This document shows, piece after piece, positions 49,294-57,314 of a stretch of DNA of 64,000 nt (positions are counted from its first letter, which is position 1; every line of letters begins with the position of its first letter). The notes beneath the pieces were generated by a model that saw nothing but the letters and a program-made list of their open reading frames with translations, was not told the origin of the DNA and did no database searches. The stretch is from an uncultured Magnetospirillum sp. (GTDB lineage Bacteria > Pseudomonadota > Alphaproteobacteria > Rhodospirillales > Magnetospirillaceae). The stretch lies in NCBI RefSeq assembly GCF_903853455.1, contig NZ_CAINTR010000173.1, positions 41,308 through 105,307 on the forward strand, read 5' to 3'. The position numbers and the translations under genes were made by a program.

Positions 49294-50015
49294 CACGCAT
49301 CTCCCCACTTGCGCCGGATGTCGACGACGATGGAGGCGGCCTCGGTGGGGCAGATCATCTCGCACATGCCGCAGCCGACGCAGGCCTCGTGCACCACCGG
49401 GGTTCGCCGCTTGTCGGCGGGATCGGACGACATGGGCTCCAGGGTGATGGCGCCCTGGATGGGGCATTCGCGCACGCACAGATCGCAGATGGCCAAGTCG
49501 TAGGGGTACTCGGCCAACTTGACCGGCTTCCAGCGGTCGATCTCGGCATAGCGGTGCACCCCCTTGAACGGCGCCGGCCGCGCCGGCCCCTTATGCCCCT
49601 CGCCCTTGCGGGCCAGACAGGCGCCGGGGCGGTCGAGCCGCGCCAGCCCCATATGGACCTGCTCCTTCTTGACGATGGCATGGTTCAGCGCCCCGGTCGG
49701 GCAGGCCAGCACGCATTGCACCGCGTCGCAGGAAAAATCGCAGGCCTGCGCGCGCGCCGGAATGAAGGGCACCCCGACGCCGAAGCCCTCGTCGAGGTCG
49801 CCCAGTTCGATGGCCTTGACCGGGCAAACCTGGACGCATTGGCCGCATTTGATGCAGGCCGACAGGAAGTCGCGCTCGTCCAGGGCGCCGGGCGGCCGCA
49901 AACGCTGCGTCCATTTGCGCAGCACCGGGAAAAAGCCGAACAGCGAGGCGCCGATGATGGCGCCGCCCATGGTCAGCGACCGCATGACCTGGCGGCGTGT
50001 CTTGGAGTTAGTCAT
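49293..50015 (-). CDS. nosG: NosG, NapG-like polyferredoxin
   Basis: A 240-aa protein with a leader-like start (SKTRRQVMRSLTMGGAIIGA) and four 4Fe-4S cysteine sets (CIKCGQCVQVCP, CDFSCDAVQCVLACP, CDLCVRECP, CVGCGMCEMICP). It should accept electrons from NosH and pass them to periplasmic cytochromes c. ATG 50015 overlaps the nosD stop by ATGA; the ORF-track extension upstream lies within nosD. Confidence 0.92.
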   Translation of the reverse strand: MTNSKTRRQVMRSLTMGGAIIGASLFGFFPVLRKWTQRLRPPGALDERDFLSACIKCGQCVQVCPVKAIELGDLDEGFGVGVPFIPARAQACDFSCDAVQCVLACPTGALNHAIVKKEQVHMGLARLDRPGACLARKGEGHKGPARPAPFKGVHRYAEIDRWKPVKLAEYPYDLAICDLCVRECPIQGAITLEPMSSDPADKRRTPVVHEACVGCGMCEMICPTEAASIVVDIRRKWGDA

Positions 50016-51292
50016 AACTTCGGCTCCAGAGAGGATCCCGCCTTGAAGGTTTTGTCGCTGCCCAGATGGGGATGGGGGTCTTCCAGCAGCAGGGTCGGCT
50101 CGCTGAACGGCGCCAGCCGGTCGAGGAAATCGAGCACTTCCAGCAACGGCGTACCCTTGAAGAAGCGCGTGTTGGGAACATCCATCCACACCTGCCCGGC
50201 ATAGCCGAACAGACGATGGGGCTTGTCACCGATGCCGTCGCCGTTGCGGTCGAAGCCCTGGTAGTCCTCCCAGCGATTGCCGTCCCACACATTGCGCTTG
50301 GCGCTGCCGCCGCCGTAGATGGCCACTTCGGTGATGTTGCCGGTGAACAGGTTGCCGGTGAAGATGCTGTCCTTCCAGTCGTTGATGAAGGACACGCCGA
50401 TATCGTTGAAGGCGATGCGGTTGCCGCGGATGCGGTTCTTGCTGTCCGGCTCGTAGGGGGCGACGTCGATGGCGATGCCCGAGGCGCAGTACATCAGGTC
50501 GTTGTTCTCGATCAGGATGTCGCTGCTCTCCTTGAGGGCCAGGCAGACCCCCACCGCGCCGTTGGCCTTGGCGATGTAGTTGTTCCGGATGACGTCGCCG
50601 CTGTCATACATCATGGTGATGCCGGTCATGTTGTCGATGAACTGGTTGTCCTCGGCGACATTGTCGGAGGCCTGCATGAGGTGCAGGCCGTAGCGGCCGC
50701 CGAACTCGCGGTTGCCCTTGAACAGGTTGCCGTTGGCGTACCAGAACACCACGTCGCGCCCTTGGCGGAAGTCGTTGTCCTCGATGCGGTTGTTGTGGGA
50801 GTACCACAGCTTGATGCCGTCGCCGCGCCGCTGCATGGTCAGAGGCTTGCCGACGAAGCGGTTGCGGCGGACCACGTTGCGGTTGGACTGCTCCAGGGCG
50901 AAGCCGAACAGAGTGTCCTCGACGACGTTGTCCTCGATGACGTTGTCGTTGCCCCGCACCTGGATGCCGGCATCCTGATTGGGATGATCGATTCCGCTGT
51001 TGACGATGCGCAGGTTGCGGATGGTGGCGCCGTCGGTCTGGACCCACAGCACCGAGTCGGTGCCCTCGCCGTCCAGCGTCACCTTGCCCTTGCCGTCGAG
51101 GACCACCGGCTTGGTGATCCTGAGATGGGCGCGGTAGTGGCCGGGCGGCGGCACGATTTCCTGACCCGGCTGGGCCATATCGATCAGGGCCTGCAGCAGC
51201 GAGGAATCCAGCAGCGGCTCCTCGGCCGAAGGCGCGGCGGCGGCGGCGACCGCCGCCAGACCAACGGAAACGAGGATGGCCATGAACCGCAT
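50012..51292 (-). CDS. nosD: NosD, periplasmic NosZ maturation protein
   Basis: A 426-aa right-handed beta-helix protein (CASH/parallel beta-helix family) exported by a Sec signal (FMAILVSVGLAAVAAAAAPS). Repeating N-rung sequences such as NVVRRNRFVGKP, NRIEDNDFRQG and NVAEDNQFIDN show the beta-helix. It works with NosFY and NosL in CuZ assembly. It directly follows nosB (9 nt) and overlaps nosG. Confidence 0.94.
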   Translation of the reverse strand: MRFMAILVSVGLAAVAAAAAPSAEEPLLDSSLLQALIDMAQPGQEIVPPPGHYRAHLRITKPVVLDGKGKVTLDGEGTDSVLWVQTDGATIRNLRIVNSGIDHPNQDAGIQVRGNDNVIEDNVVEDTLFGFALEQSNRNVVRRNRFVGKPLTMQRRGDGIKLWYSHNNRIEDNDFRQGRDVVFWYANGNLFKGNREFGGRYGLHLMQASDNVAEDNQFIDNMTGITMMYDSGDVIRNNYIAKANGAVGVCLALKESSDILIENNDLMYCASGIAIDVAPYEPDSKNRIRGNRIAFNDIGVSFINDWKDSIFTGNLFTGNITEVAIYGGGSAKRNVWDGNRWEDYQGFDRNGDGIGDKPHRLFGYAGQVWMDVPNTRFFKGTPLLEVLDFLDRLAPFSEPTLLLEDPHPHLGSDKTFKAGSSLEPKL

Positions 51293-51301
51293 GGATGCAC
51301 C

Positions 51302-51958
51302 CTAGTCCTTGAGGGCCTTGCGTTGCAACAACAGGGCAAGGGTCAGACACAAGGCGCCCAGACAGAGCAGGCCGAAGCCGTAATGGGGATAGGAATAGGT
51401 GGTGAATTGCGCCACCTGCCCGTCACCGAACACGGTGGGCATGAAGGGTTTGACCGAAAACGCCGCCCAGGAGCGCAGATTATGGCCGAACCACCACAGC
51501 CAGGCGGAATAATCGATGACGAAGGCCACCGGAATGACCATGCCCGACAGCGGCAGCACCCACCAGAACGGACCGGAATAGACCAGGAAAGCCGCCAGCA
51601 TGACGCCGACCAGACTGAACAGATACGGCGCCGCCTTGATCTCCAGCGCCGCGCCCTTCTCGATGGGCTCCATGCCGATGAAGTGGTTGATCACGTTCAT
51701 CTCGTGGACGCAATCCAGGCCGCCCTCCTCGTCACCCCAGGTGTCGGACTTCTTCATCTGGCTGGTGCAGCCGTTGAACACGCCGTTGACGTGGAAGTGG
51801 ATGCGGATGCCGTCGGGGAAGGTCGCGGCCGGGTAGTTGGGCGCCTTCAGCGCCACCCACCAGATCGGCGACATATAGGCGCCACCGATCAACAACGCCG
51901 CGAGCACGGTGAGGATTCGCACGAGCGCCGGTTTGCTCCTGCTGCTTTTCTTGACCAT
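51302..51958 (-). CDS. nosB: NosB, clade II nos membrane protein
   Basis: A 218-aa protein with about five TM segments (LVRILTVLAALLIGGAYMS, FSLVGVMLAAFLVYSGPFW, VLPLSGMVIPVAFVIDYSAW, FGLLCLGALCLTLALLLQR). A first periplasmic loop contains NGCTSQMKK and LDCVHEMNVINHFIGME, which I recall as characteristic of NosB proteins. nosB is a marker of clade II nos clusters; its function is unknown. ATG 51958 is chosen from context. The name rests on memory of the family plus position, so it is given with moderate confidence. Confidence 0.8.
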   Translation of the reverse strand: MVKKSSRSKPALVRILTVLAALLIGGAYMSPIWWVALKAPNYPAATFPDGIRIHFHVNGVFNGCTSQMKKSDTWGDEEGGLDCVHEMNVINHFIGMEPIEKGAALEIKAAPYLFSLVGVMLAAFLVYSGPFWWVLPLSGMVIPVAFVIDYSAWLWWFGHNLRSWAAFSVKPFMPTVFGDGQVAQFTTYSYPHYGFGLLCLGALCLTLALLLQRKALKD

Positions 51959-52047
51959 GGGAAACCTCGATGGAGACTTGAGGGGAAGAGGGCGGCGATC
52001 CGATAAACCCCAGACGCCGCCCATTATTCCCACTATATCAGAAAAGC

Positions 52048-52797
52048 CTACTGGAAGTCGGGATTCTTCCAGCCCTTGGGCGCGACCTTGTCCTTGGGCG
52101 GAACCAGCCGGGACACGTAGTCGAGCACCGCATGGGTCTCGCGATCTGTGAAGTCGTGGATCTGCTTGACCATGTCCGGGTTGGCGTTGCGCCGCTTGCC
52201 GGCCTTGATCTCGTTGAACTGCCGCAGCAGATAGGCGTAGTGCTGGGCCTCGATGCGCGGGAAGAACTTGTCGTTGTCGCCCTGGCCGGTGGTCCCATGG
52301 CACTTGACGCAATTGTCGGCATAGAGCTTCTTGCCCAGCTCCTGATCCTTGCCGTCGCCCTTGCCGTTTTCCGGGCTCATCTTCAGGGTCTGGATATAAC
52401 CGGCGACATCGGCCACCGCCTGCGGCCCGCCGATCTGGCTGGGCAGGGCGAAGGGATACATGGTTGGATTCTCGCGGTTGAGGGCGCGAATGTCGGCCAG
52501 CTGCTTGATGATGACCTTGTAGTGCTGGCCGGCCAGCTGCGGGAAGGTTCCGTCCACCAAGCCCCAGCCTTCCGGCTGATGGCAGGCGGAGCAGACCTCG
52601 AAGACCTCCTTGCCGTTCTTGACGTCCGGCTTGAGGTTAAGGGCCTCGTCCTCCTCGCCGCCGCCGGCATTCCACTGGTAGCCGGCCTCACCCACCGACT
52701 TGCCCTTCTGGGGAGCTTCGGCGGCATACACCGCCCCGCCCGTCACCAAAGCCGAAATCGCGGCCGCCACGGCCAGGGAGTGCTTGAACTTCAACAT
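52048..52797 (-). CDS. Dihaem cytochrome c of the nos cluster
   Basis: A 249-aa periplasmic cytochrome with a signal peptide (LAVAAAISALVTGGAVYAAE) and two CxxCH sites (EVCSACHQPEGW and NCVKCHGTTGQG), each followed by a methionine that can be the distal ligand (PTMYPFAL, NPDMVKQIHDF). It corresponds in position to nosC1/nosC2 of Wolinella-type clusters and probably ferries electrons from NosG to NosZ. It has a Gly/Glu-rich insert after the signal peptide. Confidence 0.9.
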   Translation of the reverse strand: MLKFKHSLAVAAAISALVTGGAVYAAEAPQKGKSVGEAGYQWNAGGGEEDEALNLKPDVKNGKEVFEVCSACHQPEGWGLVDGTFPQLAGQHYKVIIKQLADIRALNRENPTMYPFALPSQIGGPQAVADVAGYIQTLKMSPENGKGDGKDQELGKKLYADNCVKCHGTTGQGDNDKFFPRIEAQHYAYLLRQFNEIKAGKRRNANPDMVKQIHDFTDRETHAVLDYVSRLVPPKDKVAPKGWKNPDFQ

Positions 52798-52822
52798 CGT
52801 CTATCTCCGGAATTTACTTTCG

Positions 52823-52850
52823 TTGTCCCTCAGGCGCCGGGCGCCCTGCA
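52823..52850 (-). repeat. Dispersed variable-stem element, truncated copy E
   Basis: Read on the minus strand: GGCGCCCGGCGCCTGAGGGA followed by CAACG. Only the conserved end is present, 25 nt before the start of the dihaem cytochrome gene 52048-52797. Confidence 0.6.
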
Positions 52851-52885
52851 TCTTGAGCCGTACCCTAACGGAAGCCTAACCCGTC

Positions 52886-53497
52886 TCACTTGACTGTGGA
52901 CAAGTATTCGGCAATGGCGGTGATCTCGTCGTCGGAAACCAGATGCATCACCGGCTGCATGGCCAGGGCCTTGCCGTTGGTGCGCGCGCCGGTCTTGATG
53001 TCCTTGGTCTGGGCCAGGATATAGGCCTTGTCCTGTCCGCCGATGACCGGATAGCCGGGCAGCGGCTTCTTGCCTTCCTTGCCATGGCAGGCGACGCAGG
53101 TCTTGGTCAGGAACAGGGTCTTGCCGGGAGTGGCCGGCGCGGTGGAGGCGGCGGTGGGCGCTTCCCGCAGCGAGAACAGGTAGTCGGCCAAGGCCTTCAT
53201 CTCGTCGTCGGTCAACTCGGCCACGATCGGCTTCATGACTTCGACGGTCTGACCGTTGGTCCGCTTGCCGGACTTGATGTCCATCATCTGATTGAGCGCG
53301 TATTCGGCGCTTTGACCGGCCAGCTTGGGGAAGCCCTCCTGGAGGGGAGTCTTGGCGTCCTCGCCGTGGCAGGCGACACAGCCCTTGTCGGTGAACAGCG
53401 CCTTGCCGTCGGCGGCCAGCGCCGGGGCCAGGGTCATGACGCCGAAGGCAGCCGCCAGGGCCATGACGGGAAGCTGCCGCTTGACGCTCTTGAGCAT
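52886..53497 (-). CDS. Dihaem cytochrome c (second) of the nos cluster
   Basis: A 203-aa periplasmic cytochrome with signal peptide (LPVMALAAAFGVMTLAPALA) and two CVACH haem sites in internally repeated halves (TDKGCVACHGEDAKTPL and LTKTCVACHGKEGKKPL), each ending in MxP-type ligands (VMKPIVAEL, MQPVMHLV). The two halves are an obvious tandem duplication of a cytochrome c4-like unit. ATG 53497 has AAGGA upstream; the ORF-track extension to 53602 runs into the gap after nosZ. It is immediately downstream of nosZ. Confidence 0.92.
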   Translation of the reverse strand: MLKSVKRQLPVMALAAAFGVMTLAPALAADGKALFTDKGCVACHGEDAKTPLQEGFPKLAGQSAEYALNQMMDIKSGKRTNGQTVEVMKPIVAELTDDEMKALADYLFSLREAPTAASTAPATPGKTLFLTKTCVACHGKEGKKPLPGYPVIGGQDKAYILAQTKDIKTGARTNGKALAMQPVMHLVSDDEITAIAEYLSTVK

Positions 53498-53608
53498 GTC
53501 TTCATCCTTCTTGAGGGAATTGGAAATCCGGGAGTGGGTCACCCCACCCCCGGTTCCAGGTCGTAGCACCAGGGCGGCTTGCGCCGCCCTGGCTTTGGTC
53601 AAGTCGTT

Positions 53609-55942
53609 TTACTTCGCGGCCGGAGCCGGAGCCGCGGCCGGAGCGGCCTCGACCTTCTTGGCACCGTTCTGCTCCAGGAAGGTCTTGGCGCGCAGACCGA
53701 TATCGGCGGCCTTGACCTGATACTGGAACCACTGCTCGGCCCACAGGAAGGCGGCGTTGTAGTCGCCCTTGGCGGCGAACTCTTCCGACTTTTTCTTGTT
53801 CTGATCGGCGTAGCCCAACTGCTCGGTGGCATCCTCGACCATGGCGACCACGGGCGGGAAGTCCTTGTAGTTGACGCTGGTGATGTAGCCGACGACGCTG
53901 TTGATGATGGCCTGGGTATCCACATTGGCCTTCACGCGGGCGTCATAATCGGTCTTGCCGTAGATTTGGCCTTCCTTGCCCTTGGCGCCGGTGGCCTTGT
54001 AGCTGGCCGGCTGGACCAGGAGATAGCCTTCCATTTCCAGATGCAGCGCCGAGCAGAACTCGGTGCAGTAGTAGGGATAGACGCCGGCCTTGCTGACCTT
54101 GATGGTCGCCGAGGCGGTCTTGCCCGGCTCGACCGACAGGTTGACGTTGTGCTTGGAGACGGCGAAACCATGGGTCTCGTCCTCGGCACGCTCCAGATTG
54201 GTGAGGTGGAAGGTGACTTCGTCGCCCTCGTTGGCCTCGACGATCTCGGGCGTGATGTGCGAGCGGATCAGGGTGCCGAACACCTCGACCTTGCCCGGCT
54301 TCTTGTCGGTATGCTCGGCGCCCGGACGCACCGCGAACGGCGACTTCTGCTCGGTACGGGAATCGGTGCCGAACGGATAGCGGACGTTGGGATGCAGCTT
54401 GCCCATTTCGATGGACACCGCGTAGTGGGGCTCGCCCAGCGGCAGCGGCATGTCGTAGAGCAACTGCATCTTGTCGCCGCTGATGTCGATCAGCTGGTGA
54501 TTCTGCGGATGCAGCGGACCCACTTGGGCGAACCGGTCGATGGCCAGCTTGTTCAGGGCGATCAGGTAGTGCCCCTTGGGCTTGGCGGTGTCGCCTTCCA
54601 TGGCCATCAGATGGCCGATGTTGTAGTGCACCGAAATTTTGTCGAGCACCTTGCCTTCGCAGTAATCCCACTTGGCGACCATGGAATCGACATAGAGCGA
54701 GGTGTAGGCGATGCAGGGCTTGGAGTCGTACTGGGTGTGAAGCGGGCCGAGACCCAGAGCGGTCTGGTTGTGGGCCGCCACGTCCAGGGCGATGATCGGA
54801 ATGCCGTAATCGTCCTTGCCGCTGAAGTTCTTGGCGGCGATGGCGGCCTGGATCTTGGCGACGTCGTAGACGGTGGTGTGGCTGTCCAGCTTGCCGGACA
54901 CGATGACCATCTTGCCGTCGGGGGTGACGTCGGCGCCATGGGGGCTCTTGGGCTCGGGGATGAGCACCAGGATGCCTTCCTTGATGGAGACGTCGAGCGG
55001 CAGGACGTTGTGGCCGTTGATCTTCTTGGCCTTGCCGGCCGCGACCAGCTCGGCGGCCTTCTTCCAGTTGATCACGTGCAGGAAGTCGCTGTCCTTGGCG
55101 GAACAGCCGGCTTCGAAGGGCGGACGGCCGCGCTCGATGCCACCCACATAGCGCTCGGTGCAGAACGAGTTGACGAAGGCCAAGCCATCGGACGGACCCT
55201 TGCCGAAATCGGCCAGATCCTGGCTGTAGGGAGGCAGTTCGAGCGAGAACGAGTTCTCGGGCTCGATACGGCCCTTCTCGCGGTTGAACTTCCAGAAGGT
55301 CGCCGCGCCGCGATACTTGTCGTTGAACTGCTCCACCGGAGCGAACTCGCCACCCAGCGGCGCCGGGTATTGGGAGGCCTCGATGATGTAGTCGGTGTTG
55401 GGGCTGACGAAGGCGCCGCCATGCTCGGAGGCCATGATCGGGTTCTGGACGATCTGCTTGGTCTCGAAGTCGCGCAGATCGACGACGGCGATGCGAGGCG
55501 TGTTCTTGTCGTTGATGAACAGCCACTGGCCATCGGACTCGCCGTTGGTCTCGGACAGCGCCGGGTGATGGGTGTCGCCCCACAGGACCGATTCGGACTG
55601 GCCCTTGACCTCGGAGCCTTCCTTCAGCACCCGCTTCGACTCGTCGTCGAAGCCGTAACCCTGCCAGGGCTCGGGGGTGAAGACGCCGATATACTTCAGG
55701 ATGCGCATGGACGGCACGCCGTAGACGATCACCTGACCGCTCTGGCCGCCGGAGCTGAACACCATGAACTCGTCGATCTTGCCGGTCGGATTGTAGGTCT
55801 TGGCGGCGGCCAGAACGTCGTTCTCGGTCAGGCCGCGACGCTTCATCACATCTTGCAGCGATTCGGCCGACGCGGCTCCTGCCACCAGGGCGCCAAAGCT
55901 CACCGTGGCGAGCAGTGTCGCCAGCTTGCGGGTCTTCGTCAT
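53609..55942 (-). CDS. nosZ: Nitrous oxide reductase NosZ, clade II type
   Basis: Periplasmic copper enzyme reducing N2O to N2. It is 777 aa. The signal peptide (LATLLATVSFGALVAGAASA) is Sec-type without a twin-Arg motif, a clade II trait. The beta-propeller has CuZ histidine blocks such as LWGDTHHPAL, ASEHGGAF, SPHGADVTPDG and YNIGHLMAMEG. The cupredoxin domain has the CuA motif YYCTEFCSALHLEMEG. After it comes a 110-residue extension ending in a Lys/Ala/Pro tail (VEAAPAAAPAPAAK) with no CxxCH, unlike the cytochrome c extension of Wolinella NosZ. ATG 55942 with GGTGGGG upstream is preferred over GTG 55951. Confidence 0.95.
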   Translation of the reverse strand: MTKTRKLATLLATVSFGALVAGAASAESLQDVMKRRGLTENDVLAAAKTYNPTGKIDEFMVFSSGGQSGQVIVYGVPSMRILKYIGVFTPEPWQGYGFDDESKRVLKEGSEVKGQSESVLWGDTHHPALSETNGESDGQWLFINDKNTPRIAVVDLRDFETKQIVQNPIMASEHGGAFVSPNTDYIIEASQYPAPLGGEFAPVEQFNDKYRGAATFWKFNREKGRIEPENSFSLELPPYSQDLADFGKGPSDGLAFVNSFCTERYVGGIERGRPPFEAGCSAKDSDFLHVINWKKAAELVAAGKAKKINGHNVLPLDVSIKEGILVLIPEPKSPHGADVTPDGKMVIVSGKLDSHTTVYDVAKIQAAIAAKNFSGKDDYGIPIIALDVAAHNQTALGLGPLHTQYDSKPCIAYTSLYVDSMVAKWDYCEGKVLDKISVHYNIGHLMAMEGDTAKPKGHYLIALNKLAIDRFAQVGPLHPQNHQLIDISGDKMQLLYDMPLPLGEPHYAVSIEMGKLHPNVRYPFGTDSRTEQKSPFAVRPGAEHTDKKPGKVEVFGTLIRSHITPEIVEANEGDEVTFHLTNLERAEDETHGFAVSKHNVNLSVEPGKTASATIKVSKAGVYPYYCTEFCSALHLEMEGYLLVQPASYKATGAKGKEGQIYGKTDYDARVKANVDTQAIINSVVGYITSVNYKDFPPVVAMVEDATEQLGYADQNKKKSEEFAAKGDYNAAFLWAEQWFQYQVKAADIGLRAKTFLEQNGAKKVEAAPAAAPAPAAK

Positions 55943-56026
55943 ATTCCCCACCTTTGCATTGTTGAAATTCTAAGAATCTTACCCAACCTTCGCCGGCCAC
56001 GATGGGTTCGCCCCCATCGGAAAGCC

Positions 56027-56040
56027 TTAACTTTCGTCAA
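56027..56040. promoter_or_regulatory. FNR/NnrR-like box in the nosZ/sco divergent region
   Basis: TTAACTTTCGTCAA; on the minus strand TTGACGAAAGTTAA, one mismatch from the TTGAC-N4-GTCAA dyad of the Crp/Fnr family. It is about 85-90 nt from the nosZ start, a suitable distance for activation under low oxygen or NO. It is also 115 nt from the sco-like start. Binding is inferred from the match only. Confidence 0.6.
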
Positions 56041-56154
56041 GAAAGAGTATGTAAATTCCATGTCTGCATGCATGGCTGCCGCGTTATCATGGCATTCCCT
56101 TGCCGCCCCCCGACGGCGTCAAAAGGATAGCGTCCCTAAGGAGAGCAGGCCCCC

Positions 56155-56736
56155 ATGCGCCAGACCCTGATCGCGGCCCTCGCCGTCCTCGCCGCCTGGT
56201 GGACGGGGCCGGCCGGCGCCGACGACGCCGACCGCGCCGTGGTCGGCCGCTTCCTGCTGGTGGACATGACCGGGCGGCCGGTGACCGACGAGACCTATGC
56301 CGGCAAGATCCGGCTGGTGGTGTTCGGCTACACCTATTGTCCCGACATCTGCCCCACCGTCCTCAACACCCTGTCGGTGGCGCTGGAGCATCTGGGGGCC
56401 GACCGCGGCAAGGTCGTGACCCTGTTCGTCAGCGTCGATCCCGAGCGCGACACCCCCGCCCATCTCAAGGACTATCTGGTGTCCTTCCCGGAGGTCACTG
56501 GACTGACCGGCAGCGCCGCCCAGGTCGCGGCGGCGGCCTACAACTTCAAGGCCCGCTACGAGAAGCAGCCGGCGGCGGACGGCGACCCCGCCGCCTACAG
56601 CATCGACCACACCGCCTCCATCTACATCATGGACCGCGCCGGCAACTTCCTGGCGCGCATGCCGCACGCCTCGGCGCCCGACCGGGTGGCGGAGCGGGTG
56701 CGGTCTTATCTGTATCCGAAGAGAGACGACCAATGA
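56155..56736 (+). CDS. Sco1/SenC-family copper chaperone
   Basis: A 193-aa periplasmic thioredoxin-fold protein with signal peptide (LIAALAVLAAWWTGPAGADD). Copper-binding CxxxC is in YTYCPDICPTVLN, and the distal histidine is in YSIDHTASIYIMD. Sco proteins metallate CuA sites, normally of cytochrome oxidase; here it is divergent from nosZ, whose CuA site is a plausible target. Its stop overlaps the TlpA-like gene by ATGA. Confidence 0.92.
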   Translation: MRQTLIAALAVLAAWWTGPAGADDADRAVVGRFLLVDMTGRPVTDETYAGKIRLVVFGYTYCPDICPTVLNTLSVALEHLGADRGKVVTLFVSVDPERDTPAHLKDYLVSFPEVTGLTGSAAQVAAAAYNFKARYEKQPAADGDPAAYSIDHTASIYIMDRAGNFLARMPHASAPDRVAERVRSYLYPKRDDQ

Positions 56737-57314
56737 ACATGCCCCGCCGCGCCTTCCTCGCCGCCTTGGCGGCGCTCGGCCTCCCCCTCCCGGCGAGGGC
56801 CAAGGTCGCCCAGGGACTGGTGATCCACGACGCACCCAAGACGCTGCCGCCGCTGGACATCCGCGACGGCGACGGCAACCCCGCCGGCCTGGAAGCCTTG
56901 CGCGGTCAGGCGGTCCTGCTGAATCTGTGGGCCAGCTGGTGCATGCCCTGCGTCGCCGAACTGCCGGCCCTCGACCGCCTCAAGCCCAAGGCTGCCGCCA
57001 AGGGGATCGCGGTGGTGGCGCTGTCGCTGGATCGCGGCGGCAAGATCGCGGTGGTCAACACCTATGCCCGCCTCGGCATCTCCGCCCTGGCCATCCGCAC
57101 CGACGATGCCCGCGCCGCCGCCGAGAAGCTGAACGCCTCGGTGTTGCCCATCAGCCTGCTGCTGGACGCCCAGGGCCGCGAGGTCGCCCGCTATGTCGGC
57201 GGCGCCGACTGGGACGGCCCCCAGGCCGCCGCCATGCTCGACGCCCTGGCCGCCGGCCGGCCGCTGACGCCGGACATGGCCCCGCCGCTGGCCCGCGTGA
57301 CCATCGCGCCCTAA
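56733..57314 (+). CDS. TlpA-like periplasmic thiol-disulfide protein
   Basis: A 193-aa thioredoxin-fold protein with a leader (RRAFLAALAALGLPLPARAK) and active site LWASWCMPCVAELPAL. It has the cis-Pro region VLPISLLLDAQG. TlpA proteins keep Sco and CuA cysteines reduced, so the coupled sco-tlpA pair beside nosZ fits CuA assembly. Its TAA stop and the TAG stop of the converging kinase share the bases CTAA. Confidence 0.9.
   Translation: MNMPRRAFLAALAALGLPLPARAKVAQGLVIHDAPKTLPPLDIRDGDGNPAGLEALRGQAVLLNLWASWCMPCVAELPALDRLKPKAAAKGIAVVALSLDRGGKIAVVNTYARLGISALAIRTDDARAAAEKLNASVLPISLLLDAQGREVARYVGGADWDGPQAAAMLDALAAGRPLTPDMAPPLARVTIAP

Noticed and set aside
43605-55942. Classical clade I nos cluster with NosR and NosX
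   Set aside because: No NosR-like FMN/polyferredoxin gene or NosX (ApbE) gene is present, NosZ has no twin-Arg signal, and NosB and NosGH genes are present.
53579-56170. 863-aa plus-strand ORF opposite nosZ
   Set aside because: Frame-shadow of nosZ caused by high GC; the translation is Gly/Leu/Val/Asp-biased with no domain, and nosZ fully explains the region.
57311-57314. Interleaved stop codons of the TlpA-like gene and the PAS kinase in CTAA
   Set aside because: A real overlap, but such shared stops between converging genes are common and need no special explanation.
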